A DNA stretch of 64,000 bases from Parendozoicomonas sp. Alg238-R29 (GTDB taxonomy: Bacteria; Pseudomonadota; Gammaproteobacteria; Pseudomonadales; Endozoicomonadaceae): contig NZ_CAMZOG010000013.1 of the NCBI RefSeq assembly GCF_947331445.1, positions 1-64,000 on the forward strand, in the 5' to 3' direction. Shown here one piece after another: positions 17,396-27,339 of the stretch. Position 1 is the first letter of the stretch. The number at the start of each line of letters is the position of its first letter. A model generated the notes under the pieces. It was not told the origin of the DNA and did not search any database. It was given only the letters and a program-made list of their open reading frames with translations. The position numbers and the translations under genes were made by a program.

Positions 17396-19653
17396 CTCAT
17401 ATCTTGTGGATCTACATCGATAGACCAGCGGATTTTTCGAGTTAGTGGATCCTGTTCCATGGAAGGAAGAAGCCTGTAAAGCAAGTTGTGCAGTGGTTTT
17501 CGATTGCGAGCTTGCAGATGCAGCTGCCAGCGTATGCGCCCCTGACGTTTTTCCATGGGGGCTGGCATAGGGCCAATTATTATAACGCCTTCTGGCCCGC
17601 CTAAGTTATTGGCTTCAATAATGTCTCGGGCGATATGGGCTGAATTATTCAGAAACTCTTCTACAGGCTGAGAGTTTGGGGCTTCCGAAGAAATAAGAGC
17701 AATATGGCTAAATGGAGGAAGCCCAATCGTGCTGCGCTGGTGAATGATGTCTCGGGAGAATGCGTCATAACCTTGGTGGATCAGGGTTTGTAATTGTGGG
17801 TTCTCAGGATTTCCAGTCTGTATTAAAACCTTGCCTGGTTGATCGGCTCTTCCCGCTCTGCCTGCAACCTGGAGAATCAACTGACCGGTTTTTTCTGCAC
17901 CCCGAAAATCGGCACTGAAAAAACCTGTGTCAGCATTCACTATCACTACAAGGGTAACGGCGGGGAAATGGTGCCCTTTGGCCAGCATTTGGGTGCCAAC
18001 AAGAATGGCTGGGTTGCCCTTGTGAATTTTTTCAACCATTTCCTGAAAAGAGTGTTTTTTGCGCATGCTGTCTCGGTCTATGCGCATAACATCAACTTTG
18101 CCTTTCTTGGCAAAGATCTGCTCCAGAATTTCTTCAGTTCGTTCCGTACCCTGACCAACCGGACTTAACTCCGGGCTGTGGCAGTTAGGGCACTGATTTG
18201 GAATACTCTGACGATAATCACAATGGTGGCAATGCAGGTGTAAAGGGGAGCGATGTAGAGTCAGGTGAGCATCACAGTTGAGACAGTCAATCAGCCAGCC
18301 GCAATTGTCACAGGTAAGTGTGGGAGCGTAACCACGGCGATTGAGGAAAACCAGGACCTGTTGCCCTTGTTTAAGGGTATTTTGAATAGCTGCCAGGCTT
18401 TCCGGGGCAATCCCTCCCTGCAGTTGCTGGTTGCGGATATCAATAAGCTCTAAAGCTGGCGGACGGGCATTGCCTGCCCGTTGCTGAAGTTGCAGGTAAC
18501 GAAATTTATGGGTCTGGCTATTGTGAAGGGTTTCGAGGCTGGGAGTAGCCGAACCCAGAACTACGGGGATGTTTTCAAGTCTTCCCCGGTAAAGGGCTAA
18601 ATCACGGGAAGAGTAACGGACGCTGTCCTGCTGCTTATAAGAAAGGTCATGCTCCTCATCGATAATAATAATGCCAGGGTGGAGTAATGGCGTAAAAATA
18701 CCTGAACGGGTGGCTATCACAATGCCGGCCTCACCGCGGCGAGCTGCGAGCCAGCCATTCAAGCGTTCTCTGTCCGTCAGGCCTGAGTGAAGCACGGCAA
18801 TTGGAACATTAAAGCGCTCACGGAACCTGGCCATTGTTTGTGGTGTCAGGCCGATTTCGGGAACTAATACCAATGCCTGCTGTTTGTTGGCAAGGGCATG
18901 AGCGATGGCCTGAAGGTAAACCTCGGTTTTACCGCTGCCTGTTACACCGTGCAGTAGAGTCGCGCTGAATTGATGCATTTCGCAGGTTATGGATTCGAGG
19001 GCGCGTTCCTGCTCATTGTTCAGAACCAGCGGGGAGGATTTCAGCAAAGGCTCATGCTGGTAGAAAAGCTGAAACTCGGGAGCCTTCTCGATCGCTTCAA
19101 TAAGCCCCCGGTTTGCCAGGTTTTTGAGTAGTGTACGATCAAAGCCCATACTGCGCAGAGCCTCGGAAGAAATACCGTCCTGATGTTGTTTTATCAGGTT
19201 CCAGGCTTCCTGTTGGCGTGGAGCCCTGGCTCGTGATAAAGCTGTTTCTGCCTGCGTATCAAGGTTGAGGGCTGGCTGCCAGAATTCGTGGACTTCTCTA
19301 CTTAAGTCATAGCCCTGACGCAGCAAGGCGGGCAGTGCCTGGCTGAAGGTATCCCCAATGGAGTGGTGATAATAATCTGCCGACCAATTGACCAGCTTGA
19401 TTAATGCTTCTGAGAAAATGGGATTGGAATCAAGGATCTCACTGGCAGGGCGTAATTTGTTATCCGGCACTTCGGATTCTGTTTCCAGGCTGATCAATAT
19501 GCCGACAATTTCCCGGTTGCGGAAAGGAACTCTTACCCGTACCCCAGGCGTCAGCGAACCGGTATGGATGTTGTGTGGCGGAAGGTAATCAAACAGGCGG
19601 CGCAGATTAACCGGGAGTGCGAGGCGTAAAATTCCGCTGGAGTTCGCAGACAT
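17392..19653 (-). CDS. priA: Primosomal protein N' (replication restart helicase PriA)
   Basis: 3'-5' DNA helicase that reloads the replisome at stalled or repaired forks. The 753-residue form starts at the ATG at 19653 (MSANSSGILRLALPVNLRRLFDYLPP), the usual N-terminus; an in-frame TTG at 19659 is less likely. Walker A lies in HGVTGSGKTEVYLQ, the DEAH-type box is IIDEEHD, and the eight zinc-binding cysteines are arranged in paired C-x-x-C motifs from CDNC to CPNC. QVAGRAGR marks helicase motif VI. Convergent and overlapping with rsmE. Confidence 0.97.
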   Translation of the reverse strand: MSANSSGILRLALPVNLRRLFDYLPPHNIHTGSLTPGVRVRVPFRNREIVGILISLETESEVPDNKLRPASEILDSNPIFSEALIKLVNWSADYYHHSIGDTFSQALPALLRQGYDLSREVHEFWQPALNLDTQAETALSRARAPRQQEAWNLIKQHQDGISSEALRSMGFDRTLLKNLANRGLIEAIEKAPEFQLFYQHEPLLKSSPLVLNNEQERALESITCEMHQFSATLLHGVTGSGKTEVYLQAIAHALANKQQALVLVPEIGLTPQTMARFRERFNVPIAVLHSGLTDRERLNGWLAARRGEAGIVIATRSGIFTPLLHPGIIIIDEEHDLSYKQQDSVRYSSRDLALYRGRLENIPVVLGSATPSLETLHNSQTHKFRYLQLQQRAGNARPPALELIDIRNQQLQGGIAPESLAAIQNTLKQGQQVLVFLNRRGYAPTLTCDNCGWLIDCLNCDAHLTLHRSPLHLHCHHCDYRQSIPNQCPNCHSPELSPVGQGTERTEEILEQIFAKKGKVDVMRIDRDSMRKKHSFQEMVEKIHKGNPAILVGTQMLAKGHHFPAVTLVVIVNADTGFFSADFRGAEKTGQLILQVAGRAGRADQPGKVLIQTGNPENPQLQTLIHQGYDAFSRDIIHQRSTIGLPPFSHIALISSEAPNSQPVEEFLNNSAHIARDIIEANNLGGPEGVIIIGPMPAPMEKRQGRIRWQLHLQARNRKPLHNLLYRLLPSMEQDPLTRKIRWSIDVDPQDMS

Positions 19654-19942
19654 AAACAATTGTGCGCTGAATAAAAAGGCTAGCTTATCAGATACTTTCG
19701 TCCTGTGTCTGATTGGCGAGCTTGTTACAAAAGCCTGTGTTGGCAGGAATAGTGGTTAACAACGGTTGAGTTGTTGTTTCCCTGCTTTGCTCTGGGAATC
19801 GGGTCTGCTAATATTCGCGATCTTCTGTCAGGAGTTTATTGCTCCTGATTAACAGCATGCGGTGCCAGAGGCTGGCGGGGCTAGAATGTATAGATTCCCG
19901 GGCGCTGGTGGCGGCGTGCAGATAAGCTAGAGGCTGAGCCCA

Positions 19943-20158
19943 ATGAAACAGGATATCCATCCTAAGTACGAAGAAATCACTGCTACCTGCAGCTGCGGTA
20001 ACGTGATCAAGGTTAAATCTACTCTGTGCAAGGATATCGGCCTGGACGTATGCGCCAAGTGCCACCCATTCTACACTGGCACTCAGAAGGTTATGGACGC
20101 TGGCGGTCGTATCGAACGCTTCAACAAGCGTTTCGGGGCACTCAGCACCAAGCGTTGA
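19943..20158 (+). CDS. rpmE: 50S ribosomal protein L31 (zinc-binding type)
   Basis: A 71-residue ribosomal protein starting [20 protein letters not shown]. Cysteines in CSCG and CAKC make it the zinc-containing (C+) form, which can be a zinc reserve relative to C- paralogues. It is divergent from priA; the 289-base gap between them holds a small inverted repeat (TCAGGAG/CTCCTGA at 19828-19848) that could be an RNA hairpin in the leader. A clear terminator follows. Confidence 0.97.
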   Translation: MKQDIHPKYEEITATCSCGNVIKVKSTLCKDIGLDVCAKCHPFYTGTQKVMDAGGRIERFNKRFGALSTKR

Positions 20159-20166
20159 GAAGAATA

Positions 20167-20197
20167 AAAGAGGCACCTTTTCAGGTGCCTCTTTTGA
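20167..20197 (+). terminator. Rho-independent terminator after rpmE
   Basis: AAAGAGGCACC, a short loop, GGTGCCTCTTTT: a perfect eleven-base stem ending in a T run just past the rpmE stop. Confidence 0.92.
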
Positions 20198-20485
20198 TTT
20201 CATGCTTTGATCTGTTTTTTTATTGCAATTTTACGATCAGGGTTAGGTGAATAAATATTCTGGTGTCTCTGTTGTTTTCTTCAGGTCACTTTCTTTTTTA
20301 GCCGGTTACGCTTTTCATTTCCTCCAAGTTTTTGTCTGACTGCATTATCAAAGCCGTAATTCAGCAGGAAAATGGTCGTTATAAGTACTTATTGTAATTT
20401 GGTTGGCTGTCGTCTGTTGAGCGTGTTCACCCTTTCCGATATTCTCATGCCTCCCGGCAGGCAATAAAAAACTGGAAGAAATAAA
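20198..20485. other. Intergenic region before the malic enzyme gene
   Basis: About 290 bases between the rpmE terminator and the malic enzyme start. I see no gene and no convincing sigma-70 hexamer pair. The promoter of the malic enzyme is presumably here. Confidence 0.5.
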
Positions 20486-21754
20486 ATGGCTGAGGACATG
20501 AAGCAAGCTGCTCTCGATTATCACGCAAATCCGAGACCTGGCAAGATCAGTGTTGAGTTGACCAAACCAGCTGTGACTGCCCGTGATCTTTCTTTGGCGT
20601 ATAGCCCAGGTGTTGCTGAGCCGGTGCGCGAAATCGCACGTGATGCTGAGCTGGCTTATAAATATACGGCAAAGGGTAACCTTGTTGCTGTAATCAGTAA
20701 CGGTTCTGCCATTCTGGGGCTTGGTAATCTCGGTCCTCTGGCCAGTAAGCCGGTAATGGAAGGCAAGTCTCTTCTGTTCAAGCGTTTTGCTGGTGTTGAC
20801 TCCATTGATCTGGAAGTTGAATCCGAAAGCCCACAGGCGTTTATCGATACCGTTAAGCGTATTGCTGTCACTTTTGGTGGTATTAATCTGGAAGATATCA
20901 AGGCTCCTGAGTGTTTTGAAATTGAGCGCGCCCTGATTGATCTGTGTGACATTCCAGTATTTCACGATGATCAGCACGGTACAGCTATCGTGACTGTAGC
21001 GGGTATGCTGAACGCTCTTGAGTTGGCTGGTAAAGAAGTTGACCAGGCGCGTATGGTTTGTCTGGGTGCTGGCGCTGCTGCTATCTCCTGCACCAAGCTG
21101 CTAATCAGCTGTGGTATGAAGCCAGAAAATATTTTGATGTTGGACAGTAAGGGTGTTATTCAATCTGAGCGTACTGACCTGAACCAGTACAAAGCAGCAT
21201 TCGCTGTAGAATCAGACTGTCGTACACTGGATGATGCTATTGAGAACGCCGATGTGTTCCTTGGCCTGTCAGGTCCTAACCTGTTGTCTCCAGAGCAGCT
21301 GAGCCGTATGGCTAAGAACCCTGTAGTTTTTGCCTGCTCCAACCCTGATCCAGAAATCAAGCCTGAGAAAGCTGTTGAAGCTCGCCCAGATGTTATTATG
21401 GCGACCGGGCGTTCTGACTACCCGAACCAGGTAAATAACGTTCTTGGCTTCCCGTTCATCTTCCGTGGTGCACTGGATGTTCGTGCCAGCAAGATCAATG
21501 AAGAAATGAAGGTTGCTGCGGCCTACGCACTGAAAGAGCTGGCTAAGGAACCTGTGCCTCAGGACGTTCTGGATGCTTACGGCTTGGACTCTCTGGAGTT
21601 TGGTCGTGACTACATCATTCCTAAGCCAATGGATGCTCGCCTGTTAGGCGCTGTATCTGCCGCAGTTGCCAAGGCTGCCGTTGATACTGGCGTTGCCCGT
21701 GCGGAGTACCCAGCGCACTATCCTATGAAGTCTATGGATGATATCGCTTACTGA
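20486..21754 (+). CDS. Malic enzyme (NAD(P)-dependent, short form)
   Basis: Oxidatively decarboxylates malate to pyruvate, linking the TCA cycle to gluconeogenesis or NADPH supply. The 422-residue protein is the short form without the C-terminal phosphotransacetylase-like domain of E. coli MaeB. Visible are SLAYSPGVAEPVREI, the NGSAILGLGNLGPLA segment, the metal site in FHDDQHGTA, the dinucleotide-binding LGAGAAA and CSNPDPEI. It lies between rpmE and ponA, as in Pseudomonas. Cofactor preference cannot be read with confidence. A terminator follows. Confidence 0.94.
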   Translation: MAEDMKQAALDYHANPRPGKISVELTKPAVTARDLSLAYSPGVAEPVREIARDAELAYKYTAKGNLVAVISNGSAILGLGNLGPLASKPVMEGKSLLFKRFAGVDSIDLEVESESPQAFIDTVKRIAVTFGGINLEDIKAPECFEIERALIDLCDIPVFHDDQHGTAIVTVAGMLNALELAGKEVDQARMVCLGAGAAAISCTKLLISCGMKPENILMLDSKGVIQSERTDLNQYKAAFAVESDCRTLDDAIENADVFLGLSGPNLLSPEQLSRMAKNPVVFACSNPDPEIKPEKAVEARPDVIMATGRSDYPNQVNNVLGFPFIFRGALDVRASKINEEMKVAAAYALKELAKEPVPQDVLDAYGLDSLEFGRDYIIPKPMDARLLGAVSAAVAKAAVDTGVARAEYPAHYPMKSMDDIAY

Positions 21755-21788
21755 TACCTTTCCTGGCACGTTTTAGTGGCATATAAAA

Positions 21789-21815
21789 AACCCTGCTTTG
21801 TAAGCAGGGTTTTTT
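21789..21815 (+). terminator. Rho-independent terminator, probably bidirectional
   Basis: AACCCTGCTT, a three-base loop, AAGCAGGGTT followed by a T run, with an A run before the stem. It lies between the convergent malic enzyme and ponA genes and could stop transcription from both sides. Confidence 0.9.
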
Positions 21816-21839
21816 GCTGGAGCCTTTTAAGACTTTGGT

Positions 21840-24296
21840 TTAGAAAATGTCGCTGGGGTTAAAGCTTTCTTCTTCCCCAGATTTGCTCTCTTGTTCAATC
21901 AAATCTGCTTTCGGTGCATTTTCTGCTCGGAAAACTTCAAAAATCGCGTCTTTTTCTCCGGGGCTGGCTGGCTTTCCATTTGATGGATTGATCTTCATGG
22001 TGACCATGCCTTCCGGCTGAGGAAGGTTGGTTTCTGGAATGTTCTGTAGCGCGACTTTCATAAAGTCAATCCAGATAGGTAATGCAGCGTTAGCGCCATA
22101 CTCCCAGCGACCAAGGGTCTTTGGTTGATCGAAGCCCATCCATACTGTTGTCTGCAGTTCTGGGTTGAAACCTGAGAACCAGACATCTCGCTGATCGTTG
22201 GTTGTACCGGTTTTTCCTGCAAGGTCGGAGCGCATTAATACTTTTGCGCGACGCCCTGTTCCAGACTGGATAACATCCTTCATCATGTCATACATGATGT
22301 AGTTAACTCGTTTATCCATAACCCGTTGTGCGATTCTTGGGAGCTTTTGGAACTGCTGCTCTGGTAGTGTGGTATCAGCAAACAGTGGATCATTGATACC
22401 AAGTCCGGCGGCATCAGGGATTGGGAAGGCTTTGGTTTTGTCCAGCTTCTCCTGTTGTTTCTCACAATCGCGACAGGCGATCAGAGGGTCTGACTCCATG
22501 ACCGTCGTATCAAGACGATCAATCCGCTCAATGATGTAGGGCTCAATCTGAAAGCCTCCATTGGCAAGCACTGTGTAACCTGTCGCCAGCTCCATGGGCG
22601 TTAGCGCGGCACTACCGAGAGACAGGGAAAGGTTTTCTGGTAGTTTATCTCTTGGAAGGCCTAGCTGTTCGATAAAGTCCAGTGTGTAATTTACACCAGT
22701 ACGTTGCAGGAGGCGGATGGAAACCAGATTACGTGAGCGGTACAGGCCTTTCCGGATGCGGGTAGGGCCATAGAATTTCTGGTTGTCGTTCTGTGGGCGC
22801 CAGTGGCTTTCCAGCTGATCATCATTGAACACAACAGGCGCGTCGTTTATCAGGGTGGCGGCAGTTGCGCCTTTATTGATAGCGGCAGAGTAAACAAAGG
22901 GTTTGAATGCAGAGCCAACCTGTCGGCTGGCCTGAACAACGCGGTTGTATTTGCTGTCGTAAAAATTAAAGCCACCAACAATGGCTGTAATGGCACCGTC
23001 TTCTGGCTTCAGAGAGACAAGCGCTGCTTGGGCTTCAGGGATTTGGCTGAGCCTCCAGCTGCCATTGTTATCTCTGACCCGCACAAGGTTGCCGATTGCA
23101 ACCACGTCTGACGGAGTGGTTGGTGCTTTCCCTTGACGGTTGACGTCTATATAAGGTTTAGCCCACTTCATCCCTTCCCAGTTCAGAATACCAATAGTGT
23201 TGTTGCGGAATAAAAGTGTGGCAGACTCATCAGTGACTTCTGTAATGATGGCTGGATGAAGTTGTCCAATAGGGCTGCTGTCTTTCAGGGTTTGCTGCCA
23301 GCTTTCTGGATCTTCCAGAGAAAGTTCAGGGCCGCGGTAGCCATGGCGTTCATCGTAGGCCTGCAAGCCTTTGTCGATGGCCATATTGGCCGCACGTTGC
23401 TGGGCGGAGTTGATGGATGTGTAAACTTCGTAGCCGTCTGTATAGGCGTTGGCTCCAAACATCTCAACGACCTGCATGCGCACCATTTCGGCGACGTAGG
23501 GGGCTTCAAGATCGATGGGCAGGCCGTGATACCTGGCTGTAACTTCTTCCTGAAGAGCCGGGTCGTATTCGGCTTGGGTGATATACCCAAGAGTGCGCAT
23601 GCGATTCAGAATCCAGTTCCTGCGAATCAGTGAGCGCTCGGGGTTGGCCAGAGGGTTATAGCGGGATGGTGCTTTCGGTAAGCCTGCGATCATAGCCATT
23701 TGAGCCAAGCTCAAATCCCGAGTGGATTTTCCGTAATAAACCTGGGCGGCAGCCTCAATACCGTAAGCTCGGTTACCAAGGTAAATTTTGTTGAGGTAAA
23801 GCTCGATGATCTCGTTTTTACTCAGTTCTCGCTCAATCTCTAGAGCCAGCAGGATTTCATTGAACTTACGGGAAAATACTCTTTCGTGGCTCAGGAAAAA
23901 GTTTTTCGCCACCTGCATGGTTATAGTGCTGCCGCCAGACTGGATGCGCCCGGTGGATACTAGCTGCAGCGTGGCGCGAGCCAGACCGGCGATGTCTACA
24001 CCATTGTGTGAATAGAAGCGGTCATCTTCTGCCGCAAGAAAAGCGTTAACCAGATTTTGTGGTACCTCTTCAATGTTGACAGGTGAGCGACGCTTTTCAC
24101 CGAATTCGGCAATAAGGCTGTTATCCGCTGCATAAATGCGTAGCGGCGTCTGCAGGCGAACGTCTCTGAGAGTCTCAACGGGGGGGAGACCTGGGCTCAG
24201 ATAAAGATAGGCGCTGCTAAAAATGAGCGCTGCGCCACAAATCGCAGCAAAACCTGACCACAGGCCAAAACGAACCACACTGACAGTTTTATTCAT
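21840..24296 (-). CDS. mrcA: Penicillin-binding protein 1A (bifunctional)
   Basis: Class A PBP (also called ponA) that polymerises and cross-links peptidoglycan at the inner membrane. The 818 residues comprise an N-terminal membrane anchor (about 10-32), a glycosyltransferase domain with EDDRFYSHNGVD and GGSTITMQVAKNFFLS, a linker/OB-like region, and a transpeptidase domain with the serine motif in GSAFKPFVYS, the YRSRNLVS motif and KTGTTNDQRDVWF. Divergent from pilMNOPQ, as in Pseudomonas. Confidence 0.97.
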   Translation of the reverse strand: MNKTVSVVRFGLWSGFAAICGAALIFSSAYLYLSPGLPPVETLRDVRLQTPLRIYAADNSLIAEFGEKRRSPVNIEEVPQNLVNAFLAAEDDRFYSHNGVDIAGLARATLQLVSTGRIQSGGSTITMQVAKNFFLSHERVFSRKFNEILLALEIERELSKNEIIELYLNKIYLGNRAYGIEAAAQVYYGKSTRDLSLAQMAMIAGLPKAPSRYNPLANPERSLIRRNWILNRMRTLGYITQAEYDPALQEEVTARYHGLPIDLEAPYVAEMVRMQVVEMFGANAYTDGYEVYTSINSAQQRAANMAIDKGLQAYDERHGYRGPELSLEDPESWQQTLKDSSPIGQLHPAIITEVTDESATLLFRNNTIGILNWEGMKWAKPYIDVNRQGKAPTTPSDVVAIGNLVRVRDNNGSWRLSQIPEAQAALVSLKPEDGAITAIVGGFNFYDSKYNRVVQASRQVGSAFKPFVYSAAINKGATAATLINDAPVVFNDDQLESHWRPQNDNQKFYGPTRIRKGLYRSRNLVSIRLLQRTGVNYTLDFIEQLGLPRDKLPENLSLSLGSAALTPMELATGYTVLANGGFQIEPYIIERIDRLDTTVMESDPLIACRDCEKQQEKLDKTKAFPIPDAAGLGINDPLFADTTLPEQQFQKLPRIAQRVMDKRVNYIMYDMMKDVIQSGTGRRAKVLMRSDLAGKTGTTNDQRDVWFSGFNPELQTTVWMGFDQPKTLGRWEYGANAALPIWIDFMKVALQNIPETNLPQPEGMVTMKINPSNGKPASPGEKDAIFEVFRAENAPKADLIEQESKSGEEESFNPSDIF

Positions 24297-24393
24297 AAGT
24301 ATTGTTAATAAATGAACCGGTTAGGGTTATCTGCACGGCCATGCCATGTCCCTGAATAGCCCATTATAAGCAAGAGTTATGGCTCTGACACAA

Positions 24394-24422
24394 TTGCCAT
24401 ATATCGCAGACTGTTATTTAAT
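24394..24422 (+). promoter_or_regulatory. Candidate sigma-70 promoter of pilMNOPQ
   Basis: TTGCCA at 24394-24399 and TTTAAT at 24417-24422 with a 17-base spacer, about 60 bases before the pilM start in the divergent mrcA-pilM gap. Confidence 0.4.
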
Positions 24423-24482
24423 GGTGCGAGAATACAACGAAAAACTATATAAAGAAGCTGAATCTTTGCGGGGCAAATATAA

Positions 24483-25546
<1,064 letters not shown>

Positions 25547-25547
<1 letters not shown>

Positions 25548-26113
25548 TGGCAAGAATTAACCTTCTCCCCTGGCGTGAAGAGCTTCGTCAGCAGCGACAG
25601 AAAAACTTCTTGATAGCCTTGGGAATAACCGTTGCTATCGCTGTGGCGTTAATTTTTCTGCGGGATATGATGCTCAACTCAGCCATAGAGAATCAGCGTG
25701 GCAGAAGTCAGTTTATTCAGACCGAGATTTCGACCCTTGATGGCAAAATCAAGGAAATTAATGAGCTGAAGGAAAAGAAAGAAGAGCTGCTTGCCCGTAT
25801 GGAGGTTATTCAAAGTCTCCAGGGTAACCGACCCGTTATTGTCCGGATGTTTGATGAGTTGGTGCGGGTACTTCCTGATGGTGTGTATTTCACCAGTCTG
25901 AGCATGACCGGAAGAACCATTAATGTTCAGGGGGTTTCTGAATCGAATAACAGAATTTCCAAACTGATGCGACAGCTTGATGAATCAAACTGGTTTGATA
26001 ATCCTAACCTGACCGCCGTTAAGGCGCTTAAGGAAGGTGGGGGGAGTGGTTTTGACCTGACGTTCCAGCAGGTTACCCCGTCCCTGGATGATTCCAAGGA
26101 GAATGGCGCATGA
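25547..26113 (+). CDS. pilN: Type IV pilus assembly protein PilN
   Basis: Bitopic inner-membrane protein linking PilM to the periplasmic PilO-PilP complex. The 188 residues begin with the conserved INLLPWREE motif that docks into PilM, then a membrane helix (about 22-40), a coiled-coil stretch and a small periplasmic fold. Overlaps both pilM and pilO, so the genes are translationally coupled. Confidence 0.96.
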
Positions 26114-26727
26114 GTTCTTTGCAGGAAACACTGGATAAAATCAATAATATCGATTTTAACGATCTTGATTTTGAAAATGTCGGCTCCTGGCCCACACCGG
26201 TTAAAGCGATTATCTGTGTAGCGGTCTTTGGCCTGGTTTTATTCCTTGGATTTAACTTTCATCTGAGTTCTTTAGGTAAGACTCTGGATAGAGAAGCCCG
26301 TAAAGAAACTGAGTTAAAGCAGGAGTTTCAGATAAAGGCTTTTCAGGCAGCTAACCTTGATTCCTATCGGGCTCAGATGACCGAGATGGAAGCCTCATTT
26401 GGTGCACTGGTTCGGCAGCTTCCCAGTGATACGGAAGTCCCAGGGTTGTTGGAAGATATTACTGAGAAAGGTCTGGGGGCCGGACTGACAATCAATACCA
26501 TCACTCTCCAGCCGGAAGTAACCCACGAGTTTTATATTGAGTTGCCCATCAGCATTAACGTGCAGGGCAACTATCACGATCTCGGTAATTTTGTTAGTGG
26601 TGTAGCAGGTCTGCCACGGATTGTGACACTCCATGACTTTAAAATTACTGATGGTAAGGATGGCGGTCGCCTCAGTATGGAGATTATTGCCAGAACTTAT
26701 CGCTATAACGACAAGGGAGGAGCGTAA
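26110..26727 (+). CDS. pilO: Type IV pilus assembly protein PilO
   Basis: Inner-membrane partner of PilN in the alignment subcomplex. The 205 residues have a short cytoplasmic N-terminus, a membrane helix (about 35-54), a coiled coil and a ferredoxin-like periplasmic domain (PSDTEVPGLLEDIT through the ELPISINVQGNYHDLGNF segment). Overlaps pilN by four bases and pilP by one. Confidence 0.96.
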   Translation: MSSLQETLDKINNIDFNDLDFENVGSWPTPVKAIICVAVFGLVLFLGFNFHLSSLGKTLDREARKETELKQEFQIKAFQAANLDSYRAQMTEMEASFGALVRQLPSDTEVPGLLEDITEKGLGAGLTINTITLQPEVTHEFYIELPISINVQGNYHDLGNFVSGVAGLPRIVTLHDFKITDGKDGGRLSMEIIARTYRYNDKGGA

Positions 26728-27251
26728 TGAATCGTATAATCCTCGCTTGTGGGTTGCTGACAACGGCGCTTTTGGCGGGCTGTGACGGTGGTGGTGATTA
26801 CCAGGATTTGTCCCGTTATATGGACGAAGTGAGAGCTAAACCCAAAGGCAGTATCGAACCTCTGCCTAAGTTTAACCCTTATGAAGCCTTTACCTACGGA
26901 GCTTCCGGGGAGCGCAGTCCTTTTGATAAGCCTGTAAAAGTTGAGATTGTCCGCAAGCAGAAAGTGCAAAGTGATATCAGTCCAGATTTGGACAGAGTGA
27001 AGCAGTTTCTTGAAAGTTTTTCTTTTGACAGTTTCTCAATGGTTGGCACCTTAAGTGACGACAGGGGTTTTTATGCTCTGATCTCTGCCGATGGCAATGT
27101 ATATAAGGTAGAGGTGGGTGATTATCTTGGGAAAAATCATGGACGTGTGATTGGCATCACAGACGCAGAGATTCAAGTCATAGAGATTGTCCGCAGCGGG
27201 GTTGATAGCTGGGTTGAGCGGCCAAGGACTCTGGCGTTGAACGAAAGTTGA
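26727..27251 (+). CDS. pilP: Type IV pilus lipoprotein PilP
   Basis: Lipoprotein that connects PilNO to the outer-membrane secretin PilQ. The 174 residues start with a lipoprotein signal ending in the lipobox LLAGC (lipidated cysteine at 19), then a flexible segment and a C-terminal beta domain (SMVGTLSDDRGFYALIS, VYKVEVGDYLGKNHGRV) typical of the family. Confidence 0.96.
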   Translation: MNRIILACGLLTTALLAGCDGGGDYQDLSRYMDEVRAKPKGSIEPLPKFNPYEAFTYGASGERSPFDKPVKVEIVRKQKVQSDISPDLDRVKQFLESFSFDSFSMVGTLSDDRGFYALISADGNVYKVEVGDYLGKNHGRVIGITDAEIQVIEIVRSGVDSWVERPRTLALNES

Positions 27252-27339
27252 CAGGTGGTTGGAATCCTGTCTACGGATCTCTAAATAACAGATACAAGTA
27301 TGTGATTGGTTTCTGGAGCTGGTCACTGCAGGGAAAGAA